From: Treponema sp.
GTDB taxonomy: Bacteria; Spirochaetota; Spirochaetia; Treponematales; Breznakiellaceae
Direction: 5' to 3'
Assembly: GCA_009786675.1 (NCBI GenBank)
Contig: WQRP01000017.1
Span: forward strand, 1-17,615
Length of the DNA: 17,615 bases
Positions 14,810 through 17,615 of this stretch are shown here, one piece after another; positions within the stretch are counted from its first letter, which is position 1; each line of letters opens with the position of its first letter. The position numbers and the translations under genes are program-made. Below the pieces are notes generated by a model. The model worked only from the letters and a program-made list of their open reading frames with translations, did no database searches and had not been told where the DNA came from.

Positions 14810-16725
14810 AAAACACCGACGGATGCTGCACTTCGGGAAACGCCGGCGCGAAAAAGGGAACGGGCGACACGGCAAGCGGGTCGAAAATCGTTTGGCTGGC
14901 CACCGGGACGGCCACGTTTTTCGCGGGCATACTTTTTGAATATATCCTTGGCGCAAACGCCGGCGGACACGTCGCGCTGGGCCTATTCGCCCTTAGCTAT
15001 CTGCTGCTCGGCCACAAGGTTCTTCTGCGGATGGCCAGGAACATAGCCAGGGGACAAATCTTTGACGAAAACTTTCTTATGGGGGTCGCGACCCTCGGCG
15101 CAATCGCCATCGGCAAATACGCCGAGGCCGTCACCGTCATGCTGTTCTACCAGATAGGCGAGTTTTTTCAGGAAATGGCCGTGGCAAAATCGAAAAGGCG
15201 AATCGGCGATCTTATGGACATTCGCCCGGACTACGCCAACCTGAAAAAGGACGGGCGGATTGCCAGGGTCGATCCGGGGATCGTGCGGATCGGGGATCTG
15301 TTCGTGGTAAAACCCGGGGAAAAGATTCCCCTGGACGGCGTTGTCGTGGAAGGCGAGGCCATGCTGGACACCACGGCGTTGACCGGGGAATCGGTCCCGC
15401 GAAAAGCGTCCGTGTACGACGCCGTTCTGTCGGGCTGCATAAACCAGAACGGCGTCCTGGTTATACGCGCCACGCAGACCTTTGGCGAATCGACCGTGTC
15501 AAAGATACTCGACCTTGTTGAAAACGCCGCCAACAAAAAAGCCCCGACGGAAACGTTTATAACAAAATTCGCCAAATACTACACCCCCACGGTGGTGGGA
15601 TTCGCGGTACTGCTTGGAACCATTCCGCCGCTGTTTTTAGGCGGCGAGTGGTTCGACTGGATCAGCCGCGCCCTGATATTCCTTGTCATATCCTGCCCCT
15701 GCGCCTTGGTGGTGTCCATCCCCCTTGGTTTCTTCGGCGGGATCGGCGGGGCCTCGAAAAGGGGAATTTTGGTAAAGGGCGGAAACTACCTGGAAGCCCT
15801 TGCCAACCTGGACCTGGTCGTGTTCGACAAGACGGGCACGCTGACCAAGGGCGTGTTCAAGGTCACGTCCGTGCAGCCGGACAACGGCTTTAGCGAAGGC
15901 GAACTGCTGGAACTGGCGGCCCATGCGGAAGCCTTTTCAAACCATCCCATTGCCGTGTCCATTCTAAAGGAATACGGCAAGGAAATCGACAAGGATAGCC
16001 TAACACAGTACGAGGAGATCGCGGGCCATGGGGTAAGCGCCGGCGTAAAAGGGCAGGCAGTCCTGGCCGGAAACGAAAAGCTGATGAACAAAATGGGGGT
16101 CGCGTTTGCGGAATCCCAAGGCATCGGCACAAAAGTGTACGTTGCGGCGGGCGGCGTATATGCGGGCTGCGTCGTGATCGCCGACGAGATAAAGCCGGAC
16201 AGCCACGGCCTTGTCGCCTCGCTAAAAAAACTGGGCGTCAGAAAAACCGTCATGCTGACGGGCGACGCGCCCCAGATCGCCGAAGCCGTCGCAAGGGAAT
16301 TGCAGGTGGACGAAATGCACGCCGGCCTGTTGCCACAGCAGAAGGTAGAGAGGGTCGAAATGCTGGGCAAACAGAAACTGCCCAAAAAGACCTTGGCCTT
16401 TGTGGGTGACGGCATTAACGACGCGCCGGTTTTGGCGATGGCCGACGTGGGCGTCGCGATGGGCGGCCTTGGTTCGGACGCCGCAATCGAAGCCGCCGAC
16501 GTGGTGCTGATGACCGACGAGCCTGCAAAACTGGTGGAGGCCGTAAAGGTCGCCCGCTTTACCAAGCGCGTCGTATGGCAGAACATCGTGCTCTCGCTGG
16601 GGATCAAATTTCTGTTCCTGTTTCTTGCAACATTGGGCGTGTCATCCCTATGGGAGGCGGTTTTTGCCGACGTGGGCGTGTCGCTGATTGCCGTCTTTAA
16701 CAGCTTGCGGGTGATGAGAAAATGA
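14806..16725 (+). CDS. zntA: P1B-type Zn(II)/Cd(II)/Pb(II) exporting ATPase
   Basis: This 639-residue heavy-metal P-type ATPase exports metal from the cytoplasm using ATP. Landmarks are TGES (193-196, actuator), SCPCALV (CPC 297-299, metal path), DKTGTLT (phosphorylated Asp341), SNHP (His380-Pro381, nucleotide domain), TGDAP and GDGINDAP (534-541, hinge). Lys601 in IKFLF and Asp622 in FADVG are in the final helices. The CPC with this Lys/Asp pair marks the P1B-2 (ZntA/CadA) subgroup. Unlike E. coli ZntA there is no N-terminal HMA domain (no GMDCxxC). The first 28 residues hold only CysCys at 7-8, and the core starts at once. Overlap with the repressor stop gives translational coupling, so the repressor and operator control it. 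The function is firm at subgroup level; the symbol is by family. Confidence 0.93.
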   Translation: MKNTDGCCTSGNAGAKKGTGDTASGSKIVWLATGTATFFAGILFEYILGANAGGHVALGLFALSYLLLGHKVLLRMARNIARGQIFDENFLMGVATLGAIAIGKYAEAVTVMLFYQIGEFFQEMAVAKSKRRIGDLMDIRPDYANLKKDGRIARVDPGIVRIGDLFVVKPGEKIPLDGVVVEGEAMLDTTALTGESVPRKASVYDAVLSGCINQNGVLVIRATQTFGESTVSKILDLVENAANKKAPTETFITKFAKYYTPTVVGFAVLLGTIPPLFLGGEWFDWISRALIFLVISCPCALVVSIPLGFFGGIGGASKRGILVKGGNYLEALANLDLVVFDKTGTLTKGVFKVTSVQPDNGFSEGELLELAAHAEAFSNHPIAVSILKEYGKEIDKDSLTQYEEIAGHGVSAGVKGQAVLAGNEKLMNKMGVAFAESQGIGTKVYVAAGGVYAGCVVIADEIKPDSHGLVASLKKLGVRKTVMLTGDAPQIAEAVARELQVDEMHAGLLPQQKVERVEMLGKQKLPKKTLAFVGDGINDAPVLAMADVGVAMGGLGSDAAIEAADVVLMTDEPAKLVEAVKVARFTKRVVWQNIVLSLGIKFLFLFLATLGVSSLWEAVFADVGVSLIAVFNSLRVMRK

Positions 16726-16831
16726 GCCTAGGCTATGCAACGCGTTCGCATTCCACGGCAGGGTATCCGAGATCCACCAGCCTTATCGCAAGGATCGGCT
16801 TTAGGATATTCCGTTAGCGAGGCCATAGGAA

Positions 16832-16861
16832 GCGTTGGCTTATTGCGAGTACAGCCAACGC
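16832..16861 (+). terminator. Weak hairpin terminator candidate after the ATPase gene
   Basis: GCGTTGGCT (16832-16840) and AGCCAACGC (16853-16861) pair perfectly over 9 bp with a 12-nt loop. CTCCTTTTCC follows on the + strand, a poor T tract. It overlaps the last codons of the XRE gene. The 107 nt between the ATPase stop and this hairpin hold no recognisable feature. Confidence 0.35.
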
Positions 16862-17172
16862 CTCCTTTTCCCCGCCCACGAGACAAGCGCCAGCACCGCG
16901 TTTTCCTGCTCTATAGGGGTAAGTTTCCGGTACGCATTTATCAGCTTAATTTCATCTTCGTTTAACCCTTCCTGGTTAAGACCGGTTATTAGAAACTCCG
17001 CCGAGGTTTCAAGCAGCTTTGCGATCTCGATTCCTTCCCTTAGATCGGGGTAAGTCTTGCGGGTCATCCATTTTTTGAATGTGCTTAGGGGAACACCAAT
17101 TTTACCGGCAACCCATTCCTGAGTGGTGTTTTGGGCTCTGATTACGTTTCTTAGCCTCATCCAGAAATCCAT
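16840..17172 (-). CDS. XRE-family helix-turn-helix transcriptional regulator
   Basis: This 110-residue Cro/C1-type DNA-binding protein has a helix-turn-helix spanning about residues 17-36 (TTQEWVAGKIGVPLSTFKKW), in which WVAGKIGV and LSTFKKWM are helices 2 and 3. ITGLNQEGLNEDEIKLINAYRKLTPIEQENAVLAL (62-96) is a second helical part of the kind seen in phage-type and stand-alone XRE repressors. The basic end KRRRW is unusual. The ATG at 17172 has no good ribosome binding site. TAAAAT ends 6 nt before it, so it may be leaderless, but no convincing -35 is seen. It is divergent from the small lipoprotein gene, with repeated TTCCAAA boxes between. It may repress itself and that gene (inference). 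The region is visibly more AT-rich than the rest, which suggests acquired DNA. Confidence 0.85.
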   Translation of the reverse strand: MDFWMRLRNVIRAQNTTQEWVAGKIGVPLSTFKKWMTRKTYPDLREGIEIAKLLETSAEFLITGLNQEGLNEDEIKLINAYRKLTPIEQENAVLALVSWAGKRRRWLYSQ

Positions 17173-17187
17173 ACGGTAATTTTATCT

Positions 17188-17274
17188 TTCCAAACAGAGC
17201 AAAAATGGTGTTTTTTGCTTGACACAGTTCCAAATTTGGGTTTACAATGCCGTATGTGGAAGAATATTTGGAAC
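17188..17274. promoter_or_regulatory. Candidate XRE operator cluster with TTCCAAA boxes
   Basis: TTCCAAA occurs at 17188-17194 and 17228-17234, and its reverse complement at 17267-17273. The middle box is part of CCAAATTTGG (17230-17239), a perfect 10-bp palindrome lying between the -35 and -10 of the lipoprotein promoter. GTTCCAAAT (17227-17235) and ATTTGGAAC (17266-17274) form a wider inverted repeat. The arrangement between divergent genes fits a repressor array, but binding is inferred. Confidence 0.45.
17219..17248 (+). promoter_or_regulatory. Promoter of the small lipoprotein gene
   Basis: TTGACA (17219-17224), 18 nt, TACAAT (17243-17248). Start is expected near 17255, giving a leader of about 113 nt. 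The leader contains a 16-nt inverted repeat, TGTTTC-GTAT-GAAACA (17313-17328), and a possible 12-codon reading frame starting at 17254. Confidence 0.7.
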
Positions 17275-17312
17275 CATTTGCCACTGCCATGAGCAATTTT
17301 GGATACCAATTG

Positions 17313-17328
17313 TGTTTCGTATGAAACA
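17313..17328 (+). repeat. Inverted repeat in the leader of the small lipoprotein gene
   Basis: TGTTTC and GAAACA are perfect inverted arms around GTAT, 40 nt before the lipoprotein start. It could be a second operator or a small RNA hairpin. Nothing in the sequence decides between these. Confidence 0.4.
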
Positions 17329-17367
17329 TTCAAACAGACGGCGGGAAAGACCGCAAGGAGAGTTTTC

Positions 17368-17615
17368 ATGAAGAAAGGGATTTTTAGTTTGGCAATGTTG
17401 GCGGTTTTGATTTCATCTGGGGTGATACTGGTAAGTTGCGGCAACGAAAGGACACTTGTTGGAAGATGGGAGCTGCATGACGACACAAATGCCCCACGGG
17501 GTATAGTGGACGGATTCGAGTTCATTTCAGACGGCACTGGCACTATGGAAGGATCGAGAATAACATGGTCTGCAGAAGATGGGCGTATAACAATTCGCAA
17601 CCCCCCTTGGGGATC
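17368..17615 (+). CDS. Small lipoprotein with lipocalin-like/DUF5640-style domain, 5' part (cut by window end)
   Basis: The frame is open to the last base, so only the first 82 codons are seen. The start MKKGIFSLAMLAVLISSGVI is a signal peptide ending in lipobox LVSC, with Cys24 lipidated. The mature part begins LVGRWEL and continues with FEFISDGTGTM, then ITWSAEDGRITI. This pattern, G(R/K)W...F..DGTG...W....G.(I/L)(T/I)I, is typical of small lipocalin-like or DUF5640-type bacterial lipoproteins, whose role is generally unknown. AAGGAGAG lies 5 nt before the ATG and confirms the start. It is divergent from the XRE gene and has its own promoter with possible operator boxes. The DNA is more AT-rich than that of the genes to the left. 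Confidence 0.85.
   Translation, partial: MKKGIFSLAMLAVLISSGVILVSCGNERTLVGRWELHDDTNAPRGIVDGFEFISDGTGTMEGSRITWSAEDGRITIRNPPWG

Noticed and set aside
15786..16607. 273-codon open frame on the - strand
   Set aside because: Mirror of the P-type ATPase coding sequence. Ser/Ala/Thr-rich, with no recognisable motif.
16725..16734. Palindrome AGCCTAGGCT after the ATPase stop
   Set aside because: It has no loop and no T tract, so it cannot be a terminator hairpin. It is probably chance.
16740..16800. tRNA-like GTTCGCATTCC string
   Set aside because: No matching acceptor stem, D arm or anticodon arm can be drawn around it.

Overview
The window is GC-rich bacterial chromosome, most likely from a fibre-degrading spirochete of the Treponema group, for example a termite-gut lineage. 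This rests on four things. There are giant lipoproteins built from GGGV...GTFTM(N/H)NGTISGN beta-helix repeats plus InlB-like repeats. An Rpn/PD-(D/E)XK transposase-like protein has an EEGREEG-type tail. A MinD-like ATPase carries the signature DLDLGASNLHLVLG. GH10 and GH11 xylanases lie side by side. The assignment is inference, since no rRNA or marker gene is present.

Left part (1-9846), a xylan-degradation locus. The 3' end of a GH10 xylanase on the + strand runs into a convergent Rpn-family nuclease gene (829-1704, -). To its right is a two-gene minus-strand operon, read from 9846 to 1822. The first gene encodes a 1267-residue non-catalytic lipoprotein: Big-like and choice-of-anchor-type Ig domains, two pairs of repeated modules, and a long beta-helix. 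The second, 18 nt downstream, encodes a 1400-residue lipoprotein that joins a related beta-helix, CBM-like and Ig-like domains to a complete C-terminal GH11 xylanase. A sigma70-type promoter precedes the operon and a strong hairpin follows it. The simplest reading is a surface-tethered xylanase with a co-expressed adhesin or scaffold.

Middle part (10042-14306), housekeeping. A PTS EIIA (PtsN-like) gene with an almost consensus promoter is followed by a U32 peptidase-family RNA-hydroxylation protein. Convergent with these is a two-gene unit, a small four-helix membrane protein followed by a MinD/ParA-like ATPase. The U32 and MinD-like genes overlap by 11 nt at their 3' ends.

Right part (14369-17615). 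A metal-resistance operon consists of a consensus promoter, an 11-2-11 inverted repeat over the start site, a CadC/SmtB-type ArsR repressor, and a translationally coupled Zn/Cd/Pb P1B-type ATPase. It is followed by a visibly more AT-rich segment with an XRE-type repressor gene, divergent from a small lipoprotein gene cut by the window end. Repeated TTCCAAA boxes lie between these two.

Across the window, three genes (PTS EIIA, the membrane protein, and Rpn) have a -35/-10 pair with a 17-nt spacer and only 7-8 nt between the -10 box and the ATG, with no Shine-Dalgarno sequence. This suggests leaderless mRNAs. Other genes (both giant lipoproteins, the MinD-like gene, ArsR, and the last lipoprotein) have clear GGAG-type ribosome binding sites.
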